From: Trebouxia sp. TZW2008
Taxonomy: Eukaryota; Chlorophyta; Trebouxiophyceae; Trebouxiales; Trebouxiaceae
Assembly: GCA_002118135.1 (NCBI GenBank)
Contig: BDIU01000204.1
Span: 121,096 to 185,095 of the forward strand
DNA length: 64,000 nucleotides
Direction: 5' to 3'
Below, piece by piece: positions 12,285-24,300 of the stretch. The notes beneath the pieces are model-generated. The model ran no database searches. It was given only the letters and a program-made list of their open reading frames with translations, and had not been told where the DNA came from. The number at the start of each line of letters is the position of its first letter. Position 1 is the first letter of the stretch. Position numbers and translations under genes: made by a program.

Positions 12285-14945
12285 CTGCCAGCAAGCTTGC
12301 AGCACTCAGTTGTTCCTCTGCTCACTAGGTATGCCATGGGCATGAGCCAAGCCATGTTGTCGGGGGCGCCATCAGCACTTGTAATTGAAAGCACTGCTAA
12401 GAAGCACATCTGGACCTGCTCCTTGTATGTGTCTCACACAAACAACAAGCAATGGCTATCAAGACTCCGCACAACAGCATTACATGAGAGTATTTGGAGT
12501 CCTTAGTGCCGAGCATGTGCAGAGCGCACCATAATATTTCAGGCCTCGCTCTTCTGGTCCTTTCAACTGCAGCACACCATGCTCAAATCCTTCGCCGCTG
12601 GTATGCCAGCTCGATGGACGCCGCTGGTGCCCTGTCTGCTGCATCTGTGCTTGGTGTATCTACACAACACGCACTTGGCTCTGTACTGTTTGTTGCACAG
12701 TATAGGCTGCGGCATGCAAGCTGTGAAGCGCATGACGTATGAATGAAGAGCGTACAGTGAGCAACAGCTCTATCACCAACAGCTCAGTCACTGAATTGCC
12801 TTTGTTTTGGAGAGCCCTGTTGATTCAGCTGTCGCTCAAGGAGGCACCGTGTTGAATTAAGCACACAAACTCATGCCTTGACTCAAATGCAGATCGTGGC
12901 CATGCCATGCAAGGATTTGTCCATCATAGGCGAGATGTTGGCAGCGTAGCTACTATAGACTGCGCTTGAGAGCAAGGCACCTGTGGTGATTCGGCCCGTC
13001 GGCAAGCTGTACAATGTACAACCGCTTCCACCCGTCGCCTCGAATCAGGGTATGCAGAATCGACACACCTTCAGCAGGACCAAGATGTCGGAATTTACCA
13101 GACCTTACAGGGTTTACTGTCCCATGTCCAGCAAGGCGAAAGTCACCACAAACAGACTAAAGATAGTGCGCGAATACGTCACAGATGCGTGAACTTCGCG
13201 TGTGATTGTTTCAGCCCAAGTGCAGCTCAAGCTAGGGCACATTTGCGAATGCCAGCGTTCTGAAAAGATTTTAGTCCTGTCGGTTCCATTTCGCGAAAAA
13301 AGCAGCAGCTCGCAGGGATTACTGATTGTGACCAGCCAGTTACAAATCCACGACCATGATCGTCTGCTCAACTATCATTAGTCACTCTCTATCCACTCGT
13401 TCTCACGGTAGCTGCATGCTTTGCTTCAGTATTAGTAAGTCACTACCTTGCTGACTATCCTGCTGATTTAGTCCAAATCCAGTGCTAAGTACTACTGTAG
13501 CTCTGTAGAAACCCGGTGATTCAGAAGCCTGCATGGTTCGCTGGCAGGCGCCCTTTCGACAGTGTCGAGTCGACACCGCTTCTGCGGCCGGCACCTGTGA
13601 ACATCATTTGCTGTGCATGTGCTGTGTCTGAGCATCCTTTCCAGGCGTTTGATGTTTTGATGTCTGACTGGGGGCCAGACGAACTCAATATCAATATGTG
13701 TGCTTCCCATCAGACAAATTTGAAACAGGCTTAGGGCAGACAAAACGCTGGGTCTTCAACGCGTACACGACCCATGAGTCTCTGTTGTGTGACCATGCAA
13801 GTGTGGAATGACCCACACTTGATCATTACTGAACCTTCAGAACGGTGTCACACAATGTATCAAGAGAGTCTCTTAGATTTCAACTGAGCTTACGATAATT
13901 GACCATGTATGGAACTTTGTCCACCCCGATGCCCCTCTTATTTGGTGGCATCGACTGGGCAGACATTGTACATTAAGACACGAACATGCACAATCCAACG
14001 TCTAAGAGTAAGCACCAAACCAGGGGTAGCAAGCTAGATGGTTTGGACCGAGCTGTAGGGTTGATCAAATGCTGCTCATGATTTGATAAAGCGGTCAGCA
14101 CTAAACTGATGTCCAGCTAAAAGCTGCAGTGCCTATACACTGTTAGTGTTTCCGGTAAGCGCAGTGATCAGGAGCAATGGCAAAGAAAGTAAAGCTGGTT
14201 TGCAGCTTACACACAAAAACAAGCAAAGATTTCTCGTTGAGACAAGACAACCAGATGGGTTGCCTATTCGGTCCATGTTCAGCCTCCACCTTGAGAGATC
14301 TCAGAGCTGAGCCTGGCTAATAATGTCAGCGTGTCCGGGGGAATTGGGTGAATCATTGCCATCCAGTTTCCACAATTCAAAGAATTTGCATACTACACAG
14401 ATCTCTACTTCTTGGTTATCACGCAAGCTTGCAAGCGTCCGTGTCACAAGAACAACTTTGATGGTGTTGTTTATGCTTGGGCGTCAGCTCTGTGAGGGAG
14501 TGCAGACAATGCATGCACTGTTGCTGGTGTTACAGTAAGCTTGCAAGGGATATTCACGTCGCATCAACTGGGCTTTGTCATGCCGTGACCTGGAATCCCA
14601 AAGCCTCCAAGTGTCCTGGAGCCTGAGGGGTTATCCTCTGATCCTTTTGCATCAAGGGGTTTGCTTCTGCATGGCAATGTTTTGAAGTCAGTCACAATCT
14701 TTAAGGTATCACAGGTGAAAGCCGTCACAAGTATTTAGGATGACTGCATGTCAACTCAGCAAAGAGCAGACAATCATCAAAGTATGACATGGCAGGGAGC
14801 ACTTATGCCATGCGACTGCACTGTGCTTGGTGGACATTTCACTGCCACATACTGTTGTCGCACAACTCTCACGCCGGAGTGTCATGGGAAGATTTGGCAT
14901 TGCCATTGCAGCTTGACCAGGCAAAACAAAAGTTATATAGCACAC
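12285..14945. other. Intron or intergenic DNA between SPRY and ankyrin exons
   Basis: No recognisable exon was found. A frame continuous with the first SPRY exon is open back to about 12317, so that exon may start slightly upstream. A coding-like minus-strand stretch at about 14590-14680 is open in two frames but has no domain and no phase-compatible splice to its neighbours. If ankyrin and SPRY parts form one gene, this is mostly intron. Confidence 0.35.
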
Positions 14946-17069
14946 CTGCAGGGCCTTTGTAAGCACAGTCTGAACATCTTTAAAACCCTGATGGGATGCA
15001 ATTGACATAGCTGTGTCGCCCTGCATTTTAGCAAGACTGTAAGCACCGTTTACAGTGCTCGGGATGTGGGGGGATAAGCCAAGGATGAGGTGCCACTTGA
15101 AAGCGACACTTGCGAGTACCTCAGCCCAGTGCATCACTTCTCTGCATTGTTACTGACTATGTAAGCATCAGCTGGCCAACATGCTGGCATGAGCTCACAG
15201 CAGTGTATGGCAGTTGTGCATGAGCGCAAGCTTGCATGTATGCTGGTCAACCGTCATCACACTTTGCTGGAACCAGAGCAGCATCAAGCTGACTTGCTAA
15301 CACAGACATGGTTTCGCACTTGTAAACTTGATAAGAGCTCACTTACAACTCAACTGATTTCAAGTTGCTCAGATTGCCACCATCGTTGCCTACCTTGTGG
15401 TTCTTTGCGTGTACATCAGCTCCTCTGCGTAACAGCAAGGATACAATTTTGGCATGGTTTCCGGCACAAGCGCTTAGTAAAGGAGTCGTGCCCTGCAGAG
15501 CATATAAGCAAGTCTCAGCTTTTGCATCTTGATACTGTCAGAAAGCTCGAGGCTACAGTAAAGGCTCTGTCCAAATCTGGCACGCTTGGCACTACCAGCT
15601 CAACAGTTGTCACAGACAAACAGCAATTGATGCATGTACACTTACATCATCTTGAATTGAAAGCGACTTTGACCAACAAGAATCAATGGCAGAAAGAGCC
15701 AACTATATAAGAAAGGTCGCTTGTTCGACCTTGCTTTCAAGCAGTCAACAGGCCTAGTGTGACTGACTTGACCATGCAGATGACAGAACCAAAAGAAGCC
15801 AGCAGCCAATGAAAAACTCCTGGCAGCAAGGGCAGGCAGGCTGCTGGCTGGCTGCTCAGACCTTCAGCACACACTGATCATGATGAGGTATGCACCAAAC
15901 ACCAAAATCAAGTATGACGTACTCCAGGCAGGCTCCTTGCGGTCAGACTAGCGCCGCGCCTCAATAGCAAGATGAGCAAATCTTCATAACCTTGGTAGGC
16001 TGCTATATGCAGAGCTGTACGCCACTGCATGGCAACATTACCAGGGCTAGGTCATACGTTACACCCGTCACAGCGGAGGACACATCAAGTGGACATGCCC
16101 AGGCTGCTTGAGCCAAGAAAAAGGAGCGCAAGTCAGTTTGAGACCTGCAACTGTTCACCAGGGGTGAACAAGGCCCGGCAGGCAAGGGATGTGAGCATGA
16201 AGTGAAGTTAGGATGTGAGAACGACAGCAGCATGCCAGCCACTTACTTGGTCGTCACAGCCTGTTGTAGGTGCCCCCTGCTGTAATAGCATACTTGCAAC
16301 ATTAAGATGTCCGTTTGCAGTGGCTATTACAACAGCACTTTCTGCCTACAAGAGATGCACAGGCTCAGCAATGCAGGCTTTCAGGCCACATAAGATTCAC
16401 ACGTGCTTGTGCAGCAAGGTCCACCTATCAATCCTGCTTGAAATGCTGCGCAAGTTGCACTCTACTTTTGAGGCAAATTTCAGGCAGACCTTCAATGTTT
16501 TGAACTTCATGCTATAAATGCAGCATCTACACTCAGAAGCTGCGCGCCAGGAAAGATCAACTGATCAGTCATGGCCTGCTTGCCTGCTTTGAGCGGATGA
16601 GGGACGCATCTTGACTCAGCAGCCAAGTTGCAACATCCTTGCGACCGTCACGCGCAGCAACAGCTAGAGGACCAGAAGCATGGGATGCTGGCATGCTGCT
16701 TCTATTTGCAGGAGCCCTCTGAGGTTGTGATGTGTTGGTTGTGGCTGCAGAAATGTCTGCCTGTGAAAAGGCAACGGTGCCAGATGCCAGCTTAACCCCC
16801 ACTCTGCCTGTGAGGCTGCAAAATCATGTGCAAGCATGCCTCGTCCATCACACATGCTATTGCTTTTTTTGCAAGGTCTGCAAGCTACACAACCGACAAA
16901 TGGATGCAGCCATGGGCTAGCGTCATTTGAAGTTCAGCGCATGCTTGCAAAGGCAGCAAGCTTACCCAGAAGTAACAAGCATGGATGTCTCCAAACGCAC
17001 GAGTGCTTTGTCGTATGCTCGGGCAGCACTACAAGCATCCATAGATGGGCAATCCTGTGCGATCAGTAC
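14946..17069 (-). CDS. Ankyrin-repeat exons, one repeat per exon
   Basis: Five or six minus-strand exons each carry about one ankyrin repeat. In coding order: 17069-16966 (VLIAQDCPSMDACSAARAYD, unassigned), about 16720-16595 (SGPLAVAARDGRKDVATWLL), 16345-16247 (ESAVVIATANGHLNVASMLL), 16024-15923 (WRTALHIAAYQGYEDLLILL), 15492-15394 (GTTPLLSACAGNHAKIVSLL) and 15020-14946 (GDTAMSIASHQGFKDVQTVL). The third and fifth are exactly 99 nt and the fourth 102 nt, all starting and ending in phase 0. The pattern G-TPLh-AA..G....V..LL..GA is the ankyrin signature, a protein-protein interaction fold. The second exon appears to use a GC donor. A coding-like stretch at about 17135-17275 may be an earlier exon. 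No start or stop was identified. These may be the N-terminal half of the SPRY/HA2/nucleotidyltransferase gene downstream, or a separate gene; no linking exon was found. Confidence 0.65.
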
Positions 17070-17642
17070 CTGATAGGTGGTATAGGGCTTAGCTGACAGT
17101 TGTGTATCGCGTGTCTAGGTACAGGAGCTTTACGCAATTGAAGTGTGTCCCACAGGATTCTGCCAGCCGAATGTGCCTTCACTCCCACAGCAAGTGATAG
17201 TGTGACATGGGGGCTGATTTGCTGAGCTTTGCATATATCATAAGCCCAACGTGCAAGCCTCACAGCTAACACCTGTTCAAGTGGCAATCATGTGTCATGA
17301 CTGAGCAGACTCGTACTACAGCGAGTCTTGTGAGCTAGACCACAAGACAGCCTTGCAGCAATGTTGTTAAGAAGCCCTCAGAGTTCGTGGCCATGCCTGG
17401 ACAGTCGGACTTTCCAGCACTGCCGTCACTGTAAGGGTTTCCGACTGACCAAGAGGCAAATTCAGCAGGTCGCGACCACTTGGCCGATAGATAAGAGTTG
17501 AGTGATGGCCAATCACGATTGTGTGCACCGGTGACAGAGTCAGCACACTGTATCTGGAAGCGTCGTCCAGAAAAATTCCGGCGTAGCATATCGGAGGCAC
17601 AGCAGTCATTTAGGGTAGTGAGTGGCACTCCCTGCACTCCCA
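17070..17642. other. Mostly unassigned; one possible exon
   Basis: A minus-strand open stretch at about 17135-17275, ending at a GTAAAG donor, encodes VRLARWAYDICKAQQISPH and LAVGVKAHSAGRILW. It may be a further 5' exon of the ankyrin gene. I do not recognise a domain with confidence. The rest is featureless. Confidence 0.25.
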
Positions 17643-17875
17643 GGCGAGCTGTCTGTCCGTCGAACCGGGAGAAAGAGAGAGAGAGTTTTTTCTGTCGTTT
17701 ACCGTGATCAGAGGTTCACCCGCTTACCGCGATCAGGGGAGCAGTCGGAGTAGCAACTGACACTCTTTGGACTTCTAGGCGAGCTGTCTGTTCGTCGATC
17801 CGTAAGGAAGAGACATTAGAGATAGCGGTTTTCCGTCGTTCACCGTGAGCAGCGGATTAATCGTTTACCCCGATT
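17643..17875 (+). repeat. Direct repeat of about 100 bp, two copies
   Basis: Two diverged copies start near 17643 and 17778. Both contain GGCGAGCTGTCTGT followed by CGTCGA, then TGTCGTTTACCGTGA versus CCGTCGTTCACCGTGA, and end in TTACCNCGAT. They are 135 bp apart. No terminal repeats or target duplications were seen, so the origin is unclear. Confidence 0.6.
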
Positions 17876-19785
17876 TGAGATCGTGTACAGCTGCGGCGTA
17901 AAGTCTGCACTCAAGCATTCTTGCACCTGAGTCCCAGGGAAACCTTTTGCACCATTATTATGACTCATGACGGCATGACTCAGCACATCTAGAACAAATT
18001 TTGAGGTTACAAGCTGGGGGGTGTACAGCCTGCTGTTTGAGACTCAGAGGTCACTTGGGCATGAGAGTATGTGTGACAAAACTCACACCTAAGCTGATGC
18101 ACATGCTGCTTAATCCCGCACAGAGTATAGAGTTTACAGTTGCTGCTGCTGATGCTGTTGCATCTGTCTTATACCGTAGACTGAGCTGAGGCTGCGCTGT
18201 AGCTTGCCGACCACGAGTGCTGAGCATCAAGCAACAACTGATCCCGAGTTTAGAATTGACTACCTGAAAAATAGCAACCACAAGCGGCCTTGAGCATGTA
18301 TAGATATCCACAGAGCTTACAATATCCACAGGCACATGCAAGTCACAACTCCTCAGGCACAAGGCATACAAGCACTCGTGGCCAGCTGCTCTGCTCTGCG
18401 TCGCCCGTCTGTTTAAACCTGAAGTGCTGGACAGGAAAAATTGAGACAAAGGAGGGAGCCCAGGGCAAAGCCCCTGAACTGCAAAATGAGAAAGCGGCGT
18501 AAACGCACTGACGCAACACGATTGACAAGCCCCACGTCTGTCTGTGCAGTGGTGCAGATGCAGAATGCACATGCCAGCACTGCATTACTGAAGGTAAAAG
18601 CAACACACAAGCTGACATCACAAATGCTCTTGTGGCACATAGTGTAACAATCTGCATCACCATGCACCACACAAGCATGTGTGCTGCCAGTCCGCCTGCT
18701 GTTGCCACAAGCAACACTGCAACGCTGGCATATGAGGCATCAGTGGACCTCTATACGGGCACTGCAGTGTTGAATGCAGCAACAGCAAGCAAGAAATCGG
18801 TACATGCACAAGGCAGACGCAAGTTAAAATCAACAACACAAGTCTGGAAGACACTTGACACGGGCAAAGCAAAGCCCCCAGCAGCTATGTGAGCCTGCAA
18901 GGTTACCTCAACCCTTCAACTGAAGCTGTGGTGCTGTTTGAAACAAGATGCATCTGTGTTTTGCTGTAATGAGCTGCAGTTGCGCTGTTGCTCGCCAATT
19001 GCGGGCGCTGAGCATCAAGCAGCAACTGATCCCAAGCCTGCTGTTGTGGCTGTTCCGTCCAGCCGAAGGCGCAGGCGAGCGGAGGAGCGGAGGAGCTTTG
19101 GAGCTTTGCCTTTGTCTTTGTCGGCCGTCAAAGTCCAAGTCCGAAAGTCGACAAGGCAGACTATGGACCAAACTTGTGCAGTTGCAAGTGTTTGCTCAGA
19201 AAACAGAGCTTTGCCTGTTGCACAAGCTTTGTTGGAAGTTGCAGCAAGACTTGCTCAACAGGCAGATCTCTGAGATTCTGTGAAAATGCTGCTGCTGGCA
19301 GCATACTGCTTTTCAGGACAACTTGGATACTAGGCTGGCAAGCTGGCCTGTTTTGCCAAACAGCCATAGTCTTTCAATGACTGCTTGCCTATGCTGCTTG
19401 TGTGCTACATACCTGCAAAGTGGGTACCCTCTCTCAAGCAGGTTTTCTAGGTCAAAGAGACATGCCAGTCAACGCATTGCTGCAAGCGCTACAGACGTTA
19501 TCTGCTGTAGCGGTCACTTTGATCGCATGCTTTCGAGGCTTGGCTAAACGTGTGTAGCCGCACCGCCGACCGTTCGGCGTGTGCATGACATGCAAGCCGT
19601 TCTGCTGAGCAGGCATCGTTTTTGAGTGCAGACTTTCTGCCACAGCTGTACAGTCATGTGTTATTGCAAAGCGTCACGACCGACCGTACAGCTTGGGACA
19701 GAAGCAGTATATTGAAGCTCTCCGGCTAGTCGTGCTACTCCGGCATCACGTTTAATCAGGAGAGCGCACAGACTCAGGCACAAGA
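17876..19785. other. Intergenic DNA with a dispersed repeat pair
   Basis: No gene was recognised. It contains two copies of a repeat of about 100 bp (near 18150-18255 and 18930-19038), described separately. Confidence 0.35.
18150..19038 (+). repeat. Dispersed repeat pair, about 100 bp each
   Basis: Copies at about 18150-18255 and 18930-19038 share CATCTGT, then GAGCTG, then the strongest block GCTGAGCATCAAGCA followed by AACTGATCCC. On the minus strand both read LGISCCLMLS..R..ATAQ.QL, so they may be duplicated exon pieces of an unknown gene. The interval between them is unrelated. Confidence 0.5.
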
Positions 19786-20556
19786 ATGACATCCAAGAGG
19801 TGCGACACGTTTATTGTCATTGACGGGCTCTTCTGTGGGATCCTGCTGACACTCAAAGGATCAACAAGCTGTCACTTGTCGCAGGAAGACAACAAATCAA
19901 ATCCAACTGTACAATGGATCACACGCGTCCGGCAACGCGAGCAGGAGCTTTCAGCACAAGCCGCACGCCGGCCAGCATGGACAGGCCCAGGCTGGAAGTC
20001 GGCACAGTCAGCGGGCTGTAACCCGCCACAACGCGCCAACCGGGCCCATTGGACCCTCGCTCTCAAGTCATCAACAGCAGCACGCAAACGTCACAGGTTG
20101 CAGCACGACAGTAGAGCATTCGAGTCACCCTCAGCCGCGGTCAAAGGTGGTTGTGCATGTACATGTTCATCAGCAGCGTCCCGGAAGCACAACGCGCACG
20201 ACGCACCCCGGGCAGCGGACTGGTGCGCACAGAGGGTCGCAAACTCAGTCACGGACGCACCACACGGCGCTAGCTGGCATCAACTACCACCAACCCACTG
20301 CGTATCGGTCAGCACAACAAGTCACAAGCTGCAGCAAGTTCCACCAATGGTGTCGCCATCATGGTCTTCAAATGGGGTCAAAGTCTACTACGAATGCAAT
20401 CAAGCTTCTTGCAACTGGGGTCAGCTTTATGCATGTCCTCAGCACTCTGTGTATATTTCTCATTTGAAGCGGCTTTGTGCTGCAAGGAATCATAGGCCCT
20501 TTGCATCAGTTTCGCAGGTACAGCTTGCAAATTTCAGGGCTCCAGCGCCTTCTTGA
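19786..20556 (+). CDS. Unrecognised open frame of 256 codons
   Basis: This is one of the longer uninterrupted plus-strand frames outside the recognised genes, starting at ATG 19786 and stopping near 20556. The product is rich in Ala, Ser, Gln, His and Arg, without predicted membrane segments, Cys/His metal ligands in a known spacing, or any motif I can name. An overlapping frame (20147-20467) is also open, so the lack of stops may simply reflect the locally higher GC of 19900-20300. It could be a remnant of a mobile element or chance. There are no obvious splice partners. I cannot give a function. Confidence 0.2.
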   Translation: MTSKRCDTFIVIDGLFCGILLTLKGSTSCHLSQEDNKSNPTVQWITRVRQREQELSAQAARRPAWTGPGWKSAQSAGCNPPQRANRAHWTLALKSSTAARKRHRLQHDSRAFESPSAAVKGGCACTCSSAASRKHNAHDAPRAADWCAQRVANSVTDAPHGASWHQLPPTHCVSVSTTSHKLQQVPPMVSPSWSSNGVKVYYECNQASCNWGQLYACPQHSVYISHLKRLCAARNHRPFASVSQVQLANFRAPAPS

Positions 20557-21377
20557 GTGGGCAGAGCTTTAGCATCTTGCCAAGCCAAAATGCAGGCTGT
20601 GTTGAAAGGTTGCACAAAGTTGGGAAGCCGCCCAAGAGTGCACTAGGTGACATGCAGTCCCGTAGGCTTTCAATTAGAAGTCTCAAGGGCTGCATACATG
20701 CATTGATGTCTGTCCTGTACAATCTGCATCAGTAGTACTGTCAGGCACGACAATGTTTAGGTGCGCACCAGCATGCACAAGGGCTAGATCACAAGGAACA
20801 TTTTGCTGACATGACTGTTGGCGATCACACTGTCTGAGATTGCAGTAGTAGCCACACATGCAACGACACATGGTCATGAAGGTCTGCTTGGCAACAGTTT
20901 GGTGACACTAACATGCACAATGTTCTTGTGTAGCAACATTGGCTAATGGAGCTTATTCACTTCACCTCATTCACTTGGCCTGCTGCAGCTGCCTATTGTA
21001 ATGGTGCAATAGGAGCTGCCGCTGCAGGCCACCAGTGGAATGAGCGTTTACTGCAAGCTGTGCAATACAAGTACAGTGTGCACATCAAGACTTCGGGAAG
21101 TGCGAGCACCTCATTTGTACACTTTCCCATGTGAAATTCAAATTTAGAATTTTTGACCAAACCATTTCGAAGGTCCAAGGCAAGTTCAGTATGACTGACT
21201 GACCTACTAGCACGTGAACCTTGCGTCGACTATGGTGGTCGAGATTGATTCGTCAGCCATGGTCGACCAAAGTTAACGCCCTGAGGCAATCCAAATGGCC
21301 AAAAATGGCTGTCTTGTCGCTCCTTCATGGCAACATGGAAACTCTAGCTTCAAACCCCATGCTGAGGCATGACAGTT
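20557..21377. other. No gene recognised
   Basis: A minus-strand frame at 20534-20722 is leucine- and proline-rich in a vaguely LRR-like way but too short to name. The remainder is non-coding 3' flank of the gene ending at 21378. Confidence 0.35.
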
Positions 21378-24300
21378 CTAAAAATTGACCGTCCATCCCC
21401 TGGCTTTCATTTTGTCAATTCTTGATGATACTTCCTGGACAGGTTTCAGAACAAACAAGGACTTTCCTCTGCAATTGCTGAGAATCTGGTCCTTGTCTCT
21501 GCCTGCAGCCTTGTCTTCTTCCTCACGCTTGATGTGAATTCCAGTACGGGTCATTTTCAGGTTGTTGACATCAAAGTCAACTCCTGGCTGCCTCTGTTCG
21601 AATGCTACTGTATCTACTATCTGCAAATGACACACCAGGTCATCTCAGGTGTCCAATTGTTGCAAGTTCATGAGCAACAGCCTATTGCATGTATGGTTGT
21701 ATGCATATGCATATGCAAGCATACATTATGTGCATGCATGCTTATGTCAGTGTGATCATTGCAGCTCCATTGCTCAATTGTGCAGTGTGCTGTGGTGTCA
21801 TTGGCTGCAGAAGTCGTTACCTGAACTTCAAATTCTGAAGACTTGTCAACAGTCCAAAAGAAGTTGGAACTGATCAGGGCGCCTGCGGGGACTGTCTTAG
21901 TGAACTCAATGCCCAGAGCCTGGGCGAGGTTTATGATTCTGCTTGCTCCCTCTTGCGGAGTCATGCTGCAGTCCTTGGGCAGCCCCACGTCTATGTCCAT
22001 CTCTTCATGCATGTCGTTGCGCATGACAGCATCTCTGACGAAGCCTCCATACACCCACATCTGTGTCTTTGACAGGATCTTGCGCACTAGGGCCACCATG
22101 GAGCCTCCCCGAGCTGTGCCGTATGTGGCAAATATCTGTGCTGTTGGTGCCTCCTGTGAGCAGCATATGCGTTGTAAAGAAGACTTTTTTGGATGCAGCC
22201 GCCTTGTCACAATGTGCAGTAGACATGCGATGTTCATCAGCAGGCAATGTTCTGCTACGTGATGTTGTAGTGATGGTCTGCTGCCATGTCTGTTTAATAT
22301 AATTGCCCCTGCAGCGCATTAAGACATATCGTTCAGCAAGCGCATCTTTGTCTTCACCCTGAGTCTTACTTTTGCGCTTGTGGTGGGTCTGCAAAGCAGA
22401 GTCTGCTGGTGTGCCCTGCCTACAGCATATCGGCAGTCTTGTATGCTAGAAGAGGACAAAGGGTCTAAGAAGTCATGGTCTGTTCTGATCTGACACTGCT
22501 GTCTTTCACAGACCAGTTGGCAAATTACAGGGGGAGCGGAAGGGCTCGTGAATCCCTGTTCTGAGCTGATGTCATGTCCTATAATCTGTACACCAATTGT
22601 AACTTTGAAGCACACTAGCAGCAATTACACACCAAACGCAGGATGTGTAAAGCACTTTCTGACTTAGTCTGTTTGACAGCACAGAGAGTACAGGGTTTAT
22701 GCAAGTCAGGGCTGCTGCCATCAGCTCGCAAGCAAGCTTGCAGTCCTTGATGGGGATCCCTTGCAAGATCAGACAGGCTCTGGCTGTTGCGTGAAAGCTT
22801 TGTAGCATGGTTGGGTGTGAGGCACTACTGCCATCACTTGCTGCATATTCTAGGACAGGTTGCTAACTGGAGCACTGATGACTGAAATCAAAGTGCGACT
22901 GCCCAACTGGTATCCTGCAATGCGCTTACAATGTTGAGCCACTTCATTGCAAAGACTCTTGTTGCAATGAAGTGGCCCACCTGCATTGCATCAGTTAGCA
23001 GTTGGTGCTGGGTTCTGAGTAATAAGCGGTTGGACCAGGGCTCTCATTGCAGCTGCTGATGAAACCAGATGCATGATTACCTACTTGGCTGCATTAACCA
23101 TGCCAGTGCTTGCCTCACAGATACAGCTCTCACAGAGCCCAAACTGCGACACGATGATACAGCAATTTTGCCCTCCACAGACCATACTAGCCAAGGCACA
23201 TGTTGGAGGGTGTTTTGATCACAGTGCTGGCCTCAATCACCGCGCTGCTGTCAGCCTCAACAAAGAGATGAACATGCTTTTGGGTGCTGCAAAGCAATGG
23301 CGAATGAGATGGCAGCTGGGGATGCAAATTGCTGGAAAGGACACCCACCAGAAGATCGTATACACACTGCTTCTCGTGAGGTGAGGGGTTTGCCTTGAAG
23401 CCAAAGGCTGGCACGTCCAGGCCCAGGCACTCACGCACTCGTCTCTCAACACCTGGCACAACCACTGCTAAGCTTGTAATGGTCATCACTCTCTTGGATG
23501 GGTCCACCACCAGACCAATGCACACCCCAAAGTCCTTGCTAAGTTGCTGGCGCAAGTCAGACAGGTGCTTAATGGCTGAGTGTCGAATGACAGCGCTGAC
23601 AGCAGACATGTCCACATCACAGCTCCCAATCTTGATGGACCTGGCTGCCTGCTGTAGCTTCTCTTCAACCAGGCGGCTTAAAGGGGCAGGGCAGGTAGAA
23701 ACAAGCTCAGTTGGGGTCCCTGATGCTGAGATGTTGGTTTTGAAGACGGCTAGTGGGAAGCTGACTTTCAGGTCCTTCACATTGCTGTGCAGCGCCAACA
23801 GGGCAGCATCGCGAAAGCTGCGATTCTGGGTTGCCTGTACCAAATTCAACGGTCTGAACAAAACAAAACAGAAACAAACAATAGCATAGTAGAATTTAGT
23901 GTCCAAGGTGTTGCTGAATTGGCTGGACAATGTTTTGTAGGTTGCCATCCAATTCTGTATCAAGATGCAACATTGCTTCAAAATAAGCATTTAAACTATT
24001 ACTGGCATGGATGGGAGCTTTTTCCATGAGCTTGCCATGCAGCAAGCGCCAATGTGCTGCTGTGATGTGTTGATGCGATTTGTTGTCTTGATGCAGATAT
24101 GACTGATGGACATGTAAATGATGATGTGTGTTGTTGTCAAGGGGGGTTCATGACAGTCACCACAGGTGTCATATGTGAGAGCATCTTTGCATGATGCCAA
24201 AAAACTGACCCCTTTCCGTTTTCCGGTGTTATCTGCAGATGAACAAAAGGGACATGCTGAAATCATGACGTGTGCAGTTGAATTCTAGCCGGTTGCAGAA

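Noticed and set aside
17130..17276. Class III nucleotidyl cyclase fragment (VGVKAHSAG-like)
   Set aside because: The resemblance is a few residues only, with no metal-binding Asp or neighbouring cyclase motifs.
21378..22153. OAS/cGAS-type nucleotidyltransferase
   Set aside because: The GGFVRD and DxD spacing and the DFDVNNL block fit the class-II CCA/poly(A)-polymerase head, not the GS-loop pattern of OAS or cGAS.
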